Origin: Sthenelais limicola
Lineage: Eukaryota > Annelida > Polychaeta > Phyllodocida > Sigalionidae
Direction of reading: 5' to 3'
Length of the DNA stretch: 64,000 nt
Assembly: GCA_942159475.1 (NCBI GenBank)
Contig: OW804097.1
Coordinates: forward strand, 10,851,172-10,915,171
Shown: in pieces, positions 32,339-43,799 of the stretch
Numbering within the stretch: the stretch's first letter is position 1
How the letters are laid out: the number at the start of each line of letters is the position of its first letter
The notes under the pieces: generated by a model
Told to the model about the DNA's origin: nothing
Database searches by the model: none
Seen by the model: only the letters and a program-made list of their open reading frames with translations
Translations under genes and position numbers: made by a program

Positions 32339-32599
32339 AATTCATCTGTGTCTGTCCCACTCAGCTAATGATTCCATCATCTCACATCTTCATTTTGCCA
32401 GCAATTAAACATAAATTGGTAATTGTTAAACTGCTTAAGTTGTACCATCTTCTTTTGTATACCTTCATAAAAATAACTTTTCCGCCTGAGTTTCATGAGA
32501 TTCATGTTATTGAAAATTTACTTAAAAATTTAAATTTAAATAAAATTTACCTAAAAATTAAAGCTGCATTCTCACCTATCTACCATATGTCAGTGATTG

Positions 32600-32762
32600 T
32601 ACGCCTACTGCGCTAATGGCTTACTGGTGCAAGAGTAGGCGTCCTAGTGGGATTATAATGACATTTTGCAGGTACTATAATGGAACTATAACGACACATT
32701 GCGGTTTGGATCGAGAGGCTTTCCCTCAGTTTGAAGGGACCCTATCACCTTTGAGCCTAGAA
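32600..32762 (+). repeat. Dispersed repeat E with hairpin, copy 2
   Basis: ACGCCTACT...AGTAGGCGT pair, then GAGAGGCTTTCCCTCAGTTT, as at 5478. Confidence 0.55.
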
Positions 32763-33123
32763 TGTTGAAATGAATCTCAATAACACAATCTTGCCAAATT
32801 TGGACATATTAATATTTATATGACTGCATTTATCAATATTGGGCTGCAGTTATATGAAACTACCACCAGAAAGGATGTTGGTGGGGCTCTGGAATATTTT
32901 GTACAAATTTATTTATTCAGAAAATTGTTTACAAAATTATAGCACGCTCATCCATAGATGAATTTTCGTTGTGCCCTGAGATTACAAATATATTTAAACA
33001 TATTGAGAGAGGGCATGATCAATATTACAATTATCTGGATCAATTAAGTACTAGTTATATTACAAATTCAAAATAATGATAGAATATAAATGTGGACTTT
33101 TATAAAGCTTTGCTGCAAACACA
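32763..33123. other. No recognised feature
   Basis: AT-rich; nothing supported. Confidence 0.4.
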
Positions 33124-33528
33124 CAGTCCAGTCCAGAAAGGCACATTCCTCCATGTTCCTGTTCACCACCTGCAACATTAAGCTTAACCACAACTCCCTC
33201 CTGCATGCTTCTGCTGGTGGGGCTCTCTACCCTAGCCAGCGTGGTGACAAAAATAATGTACTTTTATCCAATTTGCAAGGATTTAACTATGTTTTTCATT
33301 TGACAATATAAAGGTTGGCATCATACCTTCTTGACTGTATCAAGATGTCGTGATCATAAACCATTTTGAAATTGAAAATTGCTAAAAACATTAAATTTGC
33401 CTTCCCAACCCATCCATAGAGAGCCTCACTAGAGGCATATCGCCGTGCAGAAGGGGTGACCAACACTTAATGAGGAACACCTGGTCCCTAATTCTCAGGG
33501 ACTGGTTCCTGCCTTCTGGACTAGACTG
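33124..33528. mobile_element. Possible TIR element, 405 bp
   Basis: CAGTCCAGTCCAGAAAGGCA on the left pairs with TGCCTTCTGGACTAGACTG on the right. I found no clear target duplication. Confidence 0.5.
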
Positions 33529-33673
33529 AACAAGCAAACAACATCCTCCAAAATATTGGCCGAATGAGTTTTAGGTGCGTTTGAAAAGAACGGAACCAAA
33601 ATCCTTTAGTCTTTGGCCTTTACTGCACCTAATTGCATTACTCAGTATTTTACAAAAAGTTAAAAGCTGTATT

Positions 33674-33920
33674 TGGGTCAGATTTTCAGAAAATATACAA
33701 TTCAACTTCACCAATCTTCTCAAATAACCCAAATTTCAGACGAAAATAAAATTCAATATACAGTTCAACCTAACCAATCAGATTGCTGAAATCAATGCAA
33801 TGCCAAATATACTCGAATTTACCAAGTATTGACCAAATTACAGCCTAATTTAGCCTAATTTAGCCTAATTTACTAAATATATAGAGCTGCCAATTGTACA
33901 TTTTCTGAAAATCTGACCCA
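33674..33920 (-). mobile_element. MITE-1a, - orientation
   Basis: 247 bp; longer through a triplicated TAGCCTAATT near 33840-33865. Flanks TT/TT. Confidence 0.9.
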
Positions 33921-34136
33921 TTTATCTAAAATATTTTGGGCATTATCTTGACTGGAAGTAAACTGATTGTACTGAAGTATCGATCCCTTGCCACACCGCC
34001 TTTTCAGTGAGAAGAAAGAAATGAGATTTAATAAGGACTAATTGTGGGGCAGGGAGGGGAAGCAGTCAATGGTTGAGTTGTCGTTTCCAGCTGAGCAGAG
34101 CCGCGAACAAATGTCAATAATGCAATTAAAGAAGCA

Positions 34137-34233
34137 TTGAGGAGGAGGAGGAGGAGGAGGAGGAGGGAGGAGGAGGTGGAGGAGGAGGTGGAGGAGGAGG
34201 TGGAGGAGGAGGTGGAGGAGGAGGAGGGGAGGA
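34137..34233 (+). repeat. GGA/GGAGGT simple repeat
   Basis: (GGA)n passes into GGAGGAGGAGGT units. Short Ser-, Leu- or Glu/Arg-rich frames arise from it. Confidence 0.95.
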
Positions 34234-34365
34234 ATGGAAGCCTGGCAATGTCAGCGGTCAAGGTCAAGCACAAGGGTCAATCTTCTCACTCAATGTGTCC
34301 TGAGACTGAAAGCCAAATTCTCAGTTATTATGACAAAGACAGTCTCCTACCAAATTTACTCATAT

Positions 34366-34665
34366 GTGATGTGTTTCAGAAAAATGAATCATAAGTCGCA
34401 AAATGATATTTTTCAAGGTGTTTTTTCACCAGATCACATTATTGGAATGTTCTGATTTTTGGGGAGTATATCACTTATAGATATATCAAGCGATGTATCA
34501 AATTACAGGACAATCTATGTAATATATCCTTTCGTTTTAAAGGTCCTCATATGGACTACATTTAGTTACTTTACTGTTTATTGAGCCCCAGAAATATTGG
34601 AAACTTTTTTTTAAAAAAACCATGAAAATATCAAACTTAAAATCTAGAAATACTTATTATTATTA
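34366..34665 (+). mobile_element. MITE-2 copy, + orientation, 3' truncated
   Basis: ATAT then GTGATGTGTTTCAG; homology fades after AAATCTAGAAATACTTATT. Confidence 0.8.
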
Positions 34666-34837
34666 TTATCTGCATATTAATTTATTTTCCTTAGATACTT
34701 ATGGAAAACAATAATTAGAACTCACAAATGTCAACAAAAGCTCATTGTATGCGCTGTATGTAGGTGCAGGTTGAGTGCATGATGCACTCAACTCATTTTT
34801 ATCTTTTATCAATTGTCTATGAGTTGAGCTGAGTTGA

Positions 34838-35407
34838 GAAATCTTTTAATGAAAACCAAATGCATGGTGGGAAAGATGGGGACTTGTGACTCAGGGCTCG
34901 AAAAAACCTATGTTTACTTGCCCGGGGCAAGTAAAAAATGGCTCCGGGCAAGTAAAATTTAAAGTTACTTGCCCGAGCGGGCAAGTGAAAATCTCTATGG
35001 CGCCGATTTCAAACCACTGCTGTGATGTCTACTTACAATGAAATGCCCCTGTAAATGTACAAAACTTTCACTAAATCTTTGGCCAAAACATTGTTGATTC
35101 CTAACATGATTATCCATAATATTACTTAGACCTTTTTGTTGTAAGTAAAGGATGACTATTCTCAGTCATAAAGTATAATGAGAGGATAAAAATAAGGTTT
35201 TTTGTAAGGCTACAACATGTTAATGAATGTTTTATGTTAATAAAACAAGATACATACAGATCAGTGTGATTTTGTTTATAAATCTGCAAATAAATTTGGG
35301 CAAGTAAAAATTCTGTTGGGCAAGTAAATCTTGGCTGCCACTTGCCCAATGGGCAAGTGAAGTTGGTAGGGTTTTTTTCGAGCCCTGCTGTGTTATGGAA
35401 ACATGTA
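34838..35407 (+). mobile_element. MITE-3 fragment split by a 496-bp element
   Basis: AATGAAAACCAAATGCATGG to GGGGACTTGTG on the left continues as TGTTATGGAAACATGTAT on the right of the insert. Confidence 0.75.
34892..35387. mobile_element. hAT-like element with GGGCAAGT repeats, 496 bp
   Basis: Terminal repeats CAGGGCTCGAAAAAACC / GGGTTTTTTTCGAGCCCTG. Inside each end are clusters of GGGCAAGTAAA and its complement ACTTGCCC, at least six copies, forming a second layer of inverted repeats. The target duplication is unclear (TGTG occurs on both sides). Confidence 0.75.
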
Positions 35408-35424
35408 TTTTTTAAAACCAGGAC

Positions 35425-35503
35425 ATAAACATAGAAATAATTCGGAAATGGATGTATTTGCTAACCAGAAATACATCCATTTCCGAATTATTTCTATGTT
35501 TAT
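35425..35503. repeat. Perfect 35-bp inverted repeat with 9-base loop
   Basis: Arms 35425-35459 and 35469-35503 (starting ATAAACATAGAAATAATTC) are exactly complementary. The loop is GCTAACCAG. Confidence 0.95.
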
Positions 35504-35549
35504 CCCAAATCATTTTATTCAGCATTAACACAAATGATATTTTTGTAAA

Positions 35550-35559
35550 AAAATAAATA

Positions 35560-35590
<31 letters not shown>

Positions 35591-35630
35591 TAAATGAATG
35601 AATGAATGAATGAATGAATGAATGAATGAA

Positions 35631-35661
<31 letters not shown>

Positions 35662-35665
35662 GAAA
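35550..35665 (+). repeat. AAAT/GAAT tetranucleotide microsatellite
   Basis: (AAAT)n, then (GAAT)n at 35594-35630, then (AAAT)n again. Confidence 0.95.
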
Positions 35666-36121
35666 AATAGTATTTTTATATAGTATTTTTATACAGCACA
35701 TCTTCTGTGATAACGACATACATTGTACGAAGAAGTTCTAATAATCAATTCAGGCGTTGCCTATCAAAATAAAACAAACAAATTATATTTCTTATTTACC
35801 TCTTGAATTACCTATCATAGGTATTCATATTCAAAACATTGTGGTATTGTACCTAAATCAATTTCTCTTGTCCATATATTAACATTTCATAGCATACATC
35901 CACAGCCTTATTTCCTATTTCTTTTATTGCCTGGCCGTTTCGTGCACTGTTCATTCAATAACAGCCTTGGCCATCTTAAGTAGATTTATCTGATGGCGGC
36001 CACCTGATACTATGTCCTTAAGGCTTGGACCATTACAAGCTTTGTACAAACTGATGTTTGGCTTGAAGGTAATCAGGACAACCATACCATCACTATTGAT
36101 TACCGTGCAAGGCAGTGCTTT
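35666..36121. other. No recognised feature
   Basis: Unique-looking sequence. Confidence 0.4.
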
Positions 36122-36357
36122 TGGGTGAAGTCACCAGAAAATGTACAAGTCACCTTCGCCAATCTTCTCAAATAATCCAAATTTCAGACGAAAAAAAGTT
36201 GAAAATACAGTTCAACCTAACCAAACAGATTGCTAGAATCAATGCGATGCCAAATATACTTGAATTTACCTAGTATTGACCAAATTGCAGCCTAATTTAG
36301 CAGAATTTACTAAATGTGTACAGCTGCCAATTGTACATTTTCTGAAAATCTGACCCT
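36122..36357 (-). mobile_element. MITE-1a, - orientation
   Basis: Left end TGGGTGAAGTCACCAG, right end AATCTGACCCT. Confidence 0.9.
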
Positions 36358-36430
36358 TTTACTCAGGTATGCCCTGTATTTTCCTATCATACTGTGAAGA
36401 TGTGATTCTGTTATAAGGATGTTATAAATA

Positions 36431-36557
36431 GAGAGAATGGAACGAGTCGACATTAATTTTTTATTTATTGGACGAGATTGGTCCGCATAAGCACTCTGCC
36501 TATGGCATCATGCTCATGCGGACGAATCAAGTCCAATAAATGTTCGATTATTACAGG
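36431..36557. mobile_element. Snapback (palindromic) element, full copy
   Basis: Left arm AGAGAATGGAACGAG...TTTATTGGACGAG and GTCCGCATAAGCA pair with TGCTCATGCGGAC and GTCCAATAAA...CAGGCT. Three partial copies lie at 5262, 8433 and 8885. Confidence 0.75.
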
Positions 36558-37133
36558 CTAAATTCTAAATTTATTATATGGGCATAAAACTTGATGTGTA
36601 GGCATAATCACAAATGTATTCAAATTCAATTTCAAAAATTCTTTATTGTTGCTGTTATTACAATGGTCGGTCAAATCTGTGACACAATGACTGCCGACTT
36701 GAGATTCTTGATTGAGGTTACAGAAAACAGGTACTTAAAGCTAACAACCGTAAAACATGATGAACATGGATAAGTGTATTGATGATAAAGATGAAGTAGT
36801 TTAAACAGAGAGAACGACTGACATTTCTGGACATAAAGACTCATTGACTAGAGTAAATAATTATATATGGTACATATATCATTGGCTAGCATCGTTATGA
36901 AATACATACATCATTCGCTAAACATGAATAACGTCCATCAAGAGGACATAACAAGACAAAGGTACATGAGATAGCAAAGATGGGGTTGAGCAATGTTTTA
37001 TGCAGGGCAGCAAGCTACCATTGAATAATCATCATAAATACTTACACACCGCAATATCATTATAACATCATAGTATTTTTAATATTCAGGACATTCAAGA
37101 CATTCAGAAAGATTCAAAAAGGGGCCAGGAGGT
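36558..37133. other. No recognised feature
   Basis: AT-rich with repeated short GACATTC motifs near 37090. Confidence 0.4.
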
Positions 37134-37228
37134 GTTGGGTATATTTCCTGAATGTATCATGTGTAAATCTGAAAAAAGTAGCCAACTTGGTGACAAAGTA
37201 GTTCATGTAGTAGGCGTACTGCTGCAAA
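37134..37228 (+). repeat. Dispersed repeat, inverted partner of 8343-8442
   Basis: AATGTATCATGTGTAAATC and AAGTAGCCAACTTGGTGAC match the reverse complement of 8343-8442. Confidence 0.6.
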
Positions 37229-37384
37229 CCCTGCCCCCTCCTCCCTCCCCCCCCCCCTCCTCCCTCCCCCCCCCCCTCCCCCCTCCGCCCCCTCCGCCCC
37301 CTCCGCCCCCTCCGCCCCCTCCGCCCCCTCCGCCCCCTCCGCCCCCTCCGCCCCCTCCGCCCCCTCCGCCCCCTCCGCCCCCTA
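37229..37384 (+). repeat. C-rich minisatellite (CCCCCTCCG)
   Basis: A C/T lead-in, then about 12 units of the 9-mer. A polyproline frame here is an artefact. Confidence 0.95.
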
Positions 37385-37659
37385 CACCTTATATCACATC
37401 ACATCACATGATATGACATAAAAAGGGCTAATTAATATAAGGAGGATGTATGTATACATTATCCAGATCTCGTTATTGGAGCCTCTCGCCTCTAGCTCTG
37501 AGGTATTGGATAGCCACTTTAATATTTCCTCAGGCAATACTAGGTCTCCATTGAAGAAATCTTCCTCCGCCTTACCATTTCACACCTTTGAAGTTAAAGA
37601 CATGGGAGACATTTAAGACATTGGATACTAAGATAGAATGTAGTGGGAGCAGAAGAATA

Positions 37660-37998
37660 GGGGAGTTGCATGTCTCACTGTGCATGTCTGTCACAGTGCA
37701 TGCTGGAATGGATTCTGTTCAAATCTGACACAAATCTATTTGGCAACATTTTGGTCTAAAATTGCAAGAATGTTTTCACCAATATTATTGCTTGTGTAAA
37801 CGATCTATGAAAACCAAATGCATGATGGGAAAGATGAAGTCTTGTGTTATGGAAACATACATAACACATGGATATTGACATCGGAACACCAATAAATATT
37901 CGATGCTGAACATGGCATGTTTTCTATAGATTTTACACAGTACCATTAGTCCCATAATTCCATGCGAATCAAGATTCAAAATGGCGGCTATGAAAGTC
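37660..37998 (+). mobile_element. MITE-3 copy, + orientation, right end decayed
   Basis: Starts TA-GGGGAGTTGCATGTC; the right end reads GGCTATGAAAGTCTG instead of GCAAATCCCC. Confidence 0.82.
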
Positions 37999-38199
37999 TG
38001 TGTACCATGCCCAGAAGTTGTTACCAAGAGGACCTTACTACAAGACTTGACTTGACTTGACCTGATATTATACAGTTTATTGGAATTTGTCATATGCCCT
38101 TATGTCGTTGACGTGGTGTTGATGGAATTGGAATGTGAACAATATTAATATGTCTAAGATTACCATGATAATATTATCTACGTGAAAACACTCACTCAT

Positions 38200-38234
38200 A
38201 TAATATAATATAATATAATATAATATAATATAAT
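38200..38234 (+). repeat. (ATAAT)n microsatellite
   Basis: About seven pentamer units. Confidence 0.95.
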
Positions 38235-38395
38235 GTAAATCATCATGTACTGAGATAAAGTGTAAAAATGTGCATGATGTCTTGATGAATAAAACATTTA
38301 AAAACAAACAAGCTCAGGTATAAAGTGGAAGAAAACTAGACTAAGCAGAAGTGTACCTGGTAGAGTAAATTCCGTGTGGAAAAGACAGAATAAAT

Positions 38396-38794
38396 GTGAT
38401 CCGTTTTAGGAAAATGAATCATAAGTTGCCAAATATGGATCTTGAGATATCACCATATTTTAAAAGAGGAGATCAAGCCGATTCCAAAACTAGGATACCT
38501 AATAAATATGTCTATATTCTAAGTTTGATTCTTTTATTTTTGAAAAAACAGTTTGCCCTGTTTCTGGATGGGTATAATTACCAGTAAATTAACTTAATAT
38601 ACTCCATACAAAGGCCTTCAAAACGCAAGGATATATTCAATACAATGTGCGGAAGTTTGTTACATGGGTTCATATGACTATAAGTGCTAAACCCTCTACG
38701 AATCAGAGCATTTCAATAAAGAGACCTTGTGGAAAAAACACTTTGAAAAATATCGATTTTGCGACTTATGACTAATTTTCCTAAAACGAATCAC
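38396..38794 (-). mobile_element. MITE-2 copy, - orientation, complete
   Basis: 399 bp, AAAT on both sides; ends are the GTGATCCGTTTTAGG variant. Confidence 0.92.
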
Positions 38795-38965
38795 AAATGA
38801 TCTTTCTTTCTAAACAGAAATGGCATGAACCAGTTGACATGTATGGCAATCCTGGTTGTTGACCTCTGAAGGCGAATCTCCATTAGGTCGTTCAACTAGG
38901 AAAGACGCAGAATGACAAGCAAGCACAATTACATGTTCATGGAAGGCAAATGGAAGGCGAGTATG

Positions 38966-39202
38966 TGGGTCAGATTTTCAGAAAATGCACAATTGGCAGC
39001 TTTACACATTTGGGAAATTCTGCTAAATTAGGCTGAAAAATAAGGAATACCAGGTATATCTGAGTATATTTGGTATCACATTGATTTAAAGTATCAGTTC
39101 TGTTATGTTAAACTGCATTTTGAAGCTCATTTTTGTCATAGATGTGGGTTATTTGAGAGGATTGGTGAATGCGAATTGTACATTTTCTGAAAATCTAACT
39201 TA
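38966..39202 (+). mobile_element. MITE-1b, + orientation
   Basis: 237 bp, TG on both sides; right end decayed to CTAACTTA. Confidence 0.88.
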
Positions 39203-39388
39203 TGTGTTCAGTTGAGGAGCCGGTTAATAAACCTTTAGGGCCCGGGAGTGTTAGCAACTGCAACGCCCCAACTTTACCGCCAATTGACCTGGGCCTCACC
39301 TAATATGGGCACTTATGGACTTGGGTCAAATGATCAGGCCCAAGAAGTAAGGATTAGCAGGGGGTATCGTATGTCTCCCCTTACTATA

Positions 39389-39619
39389 TGGGTAAGATTT
39401 TCAGAAAATGTACAATTCAACTTCGCCAATCTTCTCAAATAACCCAAATTCTGGACGAAAATAAAGTTCAAAGTACAGTTCACCCTAGCCAAACAGATTG
39501 CTAGGATCAATGAAATGCCGAATATACTCAAATTTATTAAGTATTGGCCAATTTGCAGCCTAATATAGCAGAATTTACTAAATGTGTGCAGCTGGCAATT
39601 TTACATTTTCTGAAATTCT
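39389..39619 (-). mobile_element. MITE-1a, - orientation, right end lost
   Basis: TA on the left; ends at TGAAATTCTG, then MITE-2-like sequence follows directly. Confidence 0.85.
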
Positions 39620-39712
39620 GAAAAAGTAGAACATATTACAAGTAAAGTAACTAAATGCCAGGATGACCTTTGAAAGGTCTTGAAACCTTATAGATCAATT
39701 CATGCTATTAAG

Positions 39713-40116
39713 TTTTTCTAGATTTTAAGTTTGATATTTTCATTTTGGAAAAAAAAAGTTTCCAATATTTCTAGGGGGCAGTAAACAGCAAAGTTACTCA
39801 ATGTAGTCCATATGAGGACCTTTAAAAAGAAAGGATATATTATATACAATGTCCTGATAAACTGCCCAAAAATCAGAACATTCCAATAAAGTAATGGTGT
39901 AAAAAAAAAACCCTTTGAAAAATACCATTTTTGCGACTTGTGTATAGCAAGCTGTTTGGGTAACAATTCAAGAAACACTGTTTCTCGAGATAAAACACTG
40001 TTTTAACTCAAGAAACACTGTTTTATCTTAACAAACATTGCTTTTCATGCGAGGAACAGTGTTTCTCGAGATAAATCAGTGTTTCTCGAGTGACTCATTT
40101 CCCTGAAAGACATCAG
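39713..40116 (-). mobile_element. MITE-2 3' half interrupted by a 150-bp palindromic insert
   Basis: CCATTTTTGCGACTTG is broken at 39940 and resumes at about 40091 with TGACTCATTTCCCTGAAAG. Confidence 0.7.
39940..40090. repeat. Insert built from AAACACTGTTT motifs
   Basis: About six copies of AAACACTGTTTT or ACAGTGTTTCTCGAG in both directions, separated by GATAAA. Not recognised as a known family. Confidence 0.6.
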
Positions 40117-40281
40117 ATATTAACCGCAATAAGCATACAGACTGGGGAAGCTGTGACTAGCCTGTTAACATGGTTCCATTAGGTTTCACAGCCAGCCAGC
40201 AGTCATCTATATTAGGCTGCAAGACGGGCAGGAACAGGATGTAAATGGTCCCCAGATACCACTACAAGCATTGATTCCTAC

Positions 40282-40640
40282 TTAATATAGAGAGCTAATG
40301 TTGGCATCAGTAGGCAACTGGGTCCAGAAGCAAAACCGCAAGATTTGATGGCAATTTGGAGTGTTCAAAAGTTCCATATATTTCTGATGCCTAAACCTGA
40401 CTCTACCGTCGTTTGTATGCATTAGTGATGCATCAATTCCTGATGAAATTGAGAGGAAAATGTCTGTAGATGCTATTAAGGTGGATATCATTGCCGATTC
40501 CTGTACAGTGTTGTTGAAAAGTGGGCAATAAATGGCGTTTCTCTCTCTATTGCGTTCTTCGATGTATCGGGTATGATGTGATTGGTGCTGAGGAAGTAGC
40601 CTTTCACGGAAAAAGCGGTAGTCATATCTTGTCAAGTCGC
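40282..40640 (-). other. Open frame of about 115 codons, unrecognised
   Basis: The minus-strand frame is stop-free from the MITE-1c junction down to 40282 and ends ...TDANISSLY. The composition looks protein-like (RYIEERNRERNAIYCPLFNN), but there is no known motif and no good splice context. It could equally be chance. Confidence 0.15.
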
Positions 40641-40865
40641 CAGAAAATGTACAAAACACCTTCACCAATCTTCTCAAATAACCCAAATTTAAAAAGAAAA
40701 TTAGGTTCAAAATACAGTTCAACATAACCAGACAGATTAATTGAATGAATACAATCCAGAATACACTCAGATACGACTAGTATTTATCATTTTTCACTCT
40801 AATTTACAGAATTTGGTAGATGTGTATAGAACTGTAAATTGTGCATTTTCGGAAAATCTGTCCCA
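40631..40865 (-). mobile_element. MITE-1c, - orientation
   Basis: Left end decayed (CAAGTCGCCAGAAAATG); core as at 21668. Confidence 0.85.
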
Positions 40866-41572
40866 ACTATGGACCTGTCCTGGCCTGGACCTAGCTTATA
40901 TCCATCCATGATGGTGCCTTGGTCACTACGTGATTATTGAGGTATTTATATAAGGGGAATAGGAAGGACTTTTGTTACATCATGTTACGCAATAATGACG
41001 TAACAATGGGTAACCACATTATGACCTATAATTATCATTAATTATTGTCATTATATTTATTAGCCTAATTAAGTAACATGTCCATCATCCATAAGGCACC
41101 ATTATCCAGGATTTTATTGCAATAATACGGTAGCATATGAAGGCTCAGGTAGCACCCTCACCTACTTAATATTCAACCAATCAGCAATAGCCACATGAAC
41201 CAAGCACCCACCTGTATTTTTTTTACCACCTGCCTTAAGATCTAGGCTACTTATCTCTATGTTAATAGTAATATTACTTCCTTAAGTCAGATAGTACATG
41301 TCTGTAGTCGAGGGGCGTGGAAAAATAACGGCAATCGTGGGATACACTAGTTTACCTGTATGCTTATACTACAATAAATATTCATTCTAGATCTTAGGAT
41401 CAAAGCCTTTAGACTTTTTCTTTATACTTCTTATTTTCCTACAATAATTCTACAACTATTTCATATCCAAGATAGACCAGATCTTCATCTTCATATAACA
41501 CTTGGGATTGAATGGGTTGGAAAAGGTTGAAATAACAAGAAATCAGTTGCAGTAAATATTTTATGATGTATA
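40866..41572. other. No recognised feature
   Basis: AT-rich; no exon or repeat family recognised. Confidence 0.4.
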
Positions 41573-41809
41573 TGGGTCAGATTTTCAGAAAATGTACAAT
41601 TCCCCTTCACCAATCTTCTCAAATAACCCAAATTTCAGACGAAAATAAAGTTCAAAATACAGTTCACCCTAACCAAACAGATTGCTAGAACCAATGCAAT
41701 GCCGAATATACTCGAATTTACCTAGTATTGACCAAATTGCAGCCTAATTTAGCAGAATTTACTAAATGTGTACAGCTACCAATTGTACATTTTCTGAAAA
41801 TCTGACCCA
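41573..41809 (-). mobile_element. MITE-1a, - orientation, complete
   Basis: 237 bp, TA on both sides. A good reference copy for subfamily a. Confidence 0.94.
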
Positions 41810-41877
41810 TATAATCTGTACACTTTATATCATGATCCGGGCTTGTACACCTTGGAATAGAGTGAAATCCGACAATA

Positions 41878-42218
41878 GGGGACTTGTATGTCTCACTGCG
41901 CATGTCTACCGCAGATGCTGGGATGGATTCTGATGAAATCTGACATACACGTGTATTTGGCTACATTGTTATTGAAAATTGAAGAATGTTTTCACCAATA
42001 TCAGAGTTTGTCTAAATGATCTATGAAAACCAAATGCATGATGGGAAAGATGGGGACTTGTGTCATGGAAACATGTATAACCCATGGATATTGACATTAG
42101 AGCATTGATAAATATTCCATGCTGAACATGACATGTTTTCTATAGATTTTATACTGTACCATTAGTCTCATAATTCCATGCGAATCAAGATTCAAAATGG
42201 TGGCTATGCAAATCCCCC
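41878..42218 (+). mobile_element. MITE-3 copy, + orientation
   Basis: 341 bp; left TA, right CA. A second copy follows 64 bp later in the same orientation. Confidence 0.87.
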
Positions 42219-42282
42219 ATTGTATTGCGTCACAGATGCACCATGCGTCAATGTATGGGTATTCTTCCAGAGGCTTCCTATA

Positions 42283-42624
42283 GGGGATTTGCAAGTGCCA
42301 CTGTGCATGTCTGTTACAGTGCATCCTGGGATGGATTCTGATGAACTCTGACATATAGATATTTTGCCACATTTTTATGGAAAATTGCAAGAATGTTTTC
42401 ACCGATATCCAAGCTTTTATAAATGGTCTATGAAAACCAAATGCATGATGGGAAAGATGGAAACTTATGTTATGAAAACATATATAACACTTTGATGTTG
42501 ACATTAAAGCATTAGTAAATATTCCATGCTGAACATGACATGTTTTCTATAGATGTTAGACTGTACCATTAGTCCCATAGTTCCATGCAATTTATGATTC
42601 AAAATGGCGGCTATGCAAATGCCC
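42283..42624 (+). mobile_element. MITE-3 copy, + orientation, complete
   Basis: 342 bp, TA on both sides. Confidence 0.88.
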
Positions 42625-42789
42625 TATTGGTCAATGCCCGATGGACTACAGGTACTAGCTATAGGGGAGAACCAGGTGAAATTTGATCTGATGTAACAGT
42701 CAATCCTTACGTCCGTAATACCCTATGGCTATCGTATAGAGTCTCCTAGACATGAGTCTCATTACATTCTATCCAACTATTACTATTTT

Positions 42790-43032
42790 TGGGTCAGATT
42801 TTCAGAAAATGTACAATTCCCCTTGACCAATCCTCTCGAATTACCCGCATTTAAGACAAAAATAAGGCTCAAAATACAGTTTAACATAACAAAACAGATA
42901 TATATTTAACTAACATAATACCACATATACTCATATATTCCTAATATTCAGTATTTTTCAGCCAAATTCAGCAGAATTTCTTAAATGTGTAGAGCTACCA
43001 ATTGTACATTTTTTTAAAAATAATCTGACCCT
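42790..43032 (-). mobile_element. MITE-1b, - orientation, diverged
   Basis: Core strongly changed (AACAAAACAGATATATATTT) and a T-run added before the right end. Confidence 0.85.
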
Positions 43033-43126
43033 TTTGCTGTTTTAAAGTATTTGAAGTTGACAGATGTCAGTTACACCATGCCGCCTTCCCTTGAGGCAGA
43101 TCAAGTTTGAGGATTCCACACTAAAT

Positions 43127-43477
43127 GTGATGTGTTTCAGGAAAATGAGTCATAAGTCGCAAAATTGATATTTTTCAAAGTGTTTTTTTCACAAGATCAC
43201 ACTATTGGAATGTTCTGATATTTAGGGAGTTGATCACTTATAGCTATACCGATCAATATATCAAATTCCAGGACAATCTATGTAATATATCCTTTAGTTT
43301 TAAAGGTACTCATATGGACTACATTTGGTTACTTTACTGTTTATTGACCCCCAGACTTATACGATTATTAGACTGTTTACTATCATTGGAATCAGCTTGA
43401 TCTCATCTTTTCAAATATAATGGTATCTCAAAATCTATTTTTTGCGACTTATGACTGATTTTCCTGAAACACATCAC
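43127..43477 (+). mobile_element. MITE-2 copy, + orientation, internally deleted
   Basis: 351 bp, AAAT on both sides. It lacks about 50 bp between CCCCCAGA and CTTATACGATT. Confidence 0.9.
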
Positions 43478-43538
43478 AAATACCTCCCTTTCTCCTAATA
43501 GTAGCCATGCGTGCAGTAGCCTTTGTGGGACAGCTATA

Positions 43539-43572
43539 GGGGAGTTGCATAGCCGCCATTTTGAATCCTGAA
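43539..43572 (-). mobile_element. MITE-3 end fragment
   Basis: GGGGAGTTGCATAGCCGCC to TTGAATCCTG, then unrelated sequence. Confidence 0.7.
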
Positions 43573-43576
43573 CAAG

Positions 43577-43790
43577 CTATTTGTAACCAGGATCGTATGG
43601 GGTTGATGCAGGTCTCTGATCTACTCCCCGACTGCTGTCCTCATGAAGGCTATCATCGTTCTGTCTATTTATATGTAAGGGCAAATCGTTCCATGTTTTC
43701 AGACCTGCATAATACAAATTGTTTTTGAACCTATGGTCCAGCCAAGTATAATTTTGGTTCATTACAATTTCTTAGCTCTGTGTTGGTTGT
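43577..43790 (-). pseudogene. Fragment resembling the C-terminus of a LINE RT ORF
   Basis: The minus strand reads NLYYAGLKTWNDLPLHINRQ, the Y-G-K-WN-LP pattern found near the end of LINE ORF2. Only about 60 codons remain. The upstream frame is broken. Confidence 0.4.
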
Positions 43791-43799
43791 AGCTTTCTT

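Noticed and set aside
37132..37416. Polyproline ORF
   Set aside because: Translation of the CCCCCTCCG array.
41718..41903. Recurring peptide GQIFRKCTIGSCTHLVNSAK in many short ORFs across the window
   Set aside because: It is the translated right end of MITE-1a; it recurs wherever the MITE does and has no start or length constraint.
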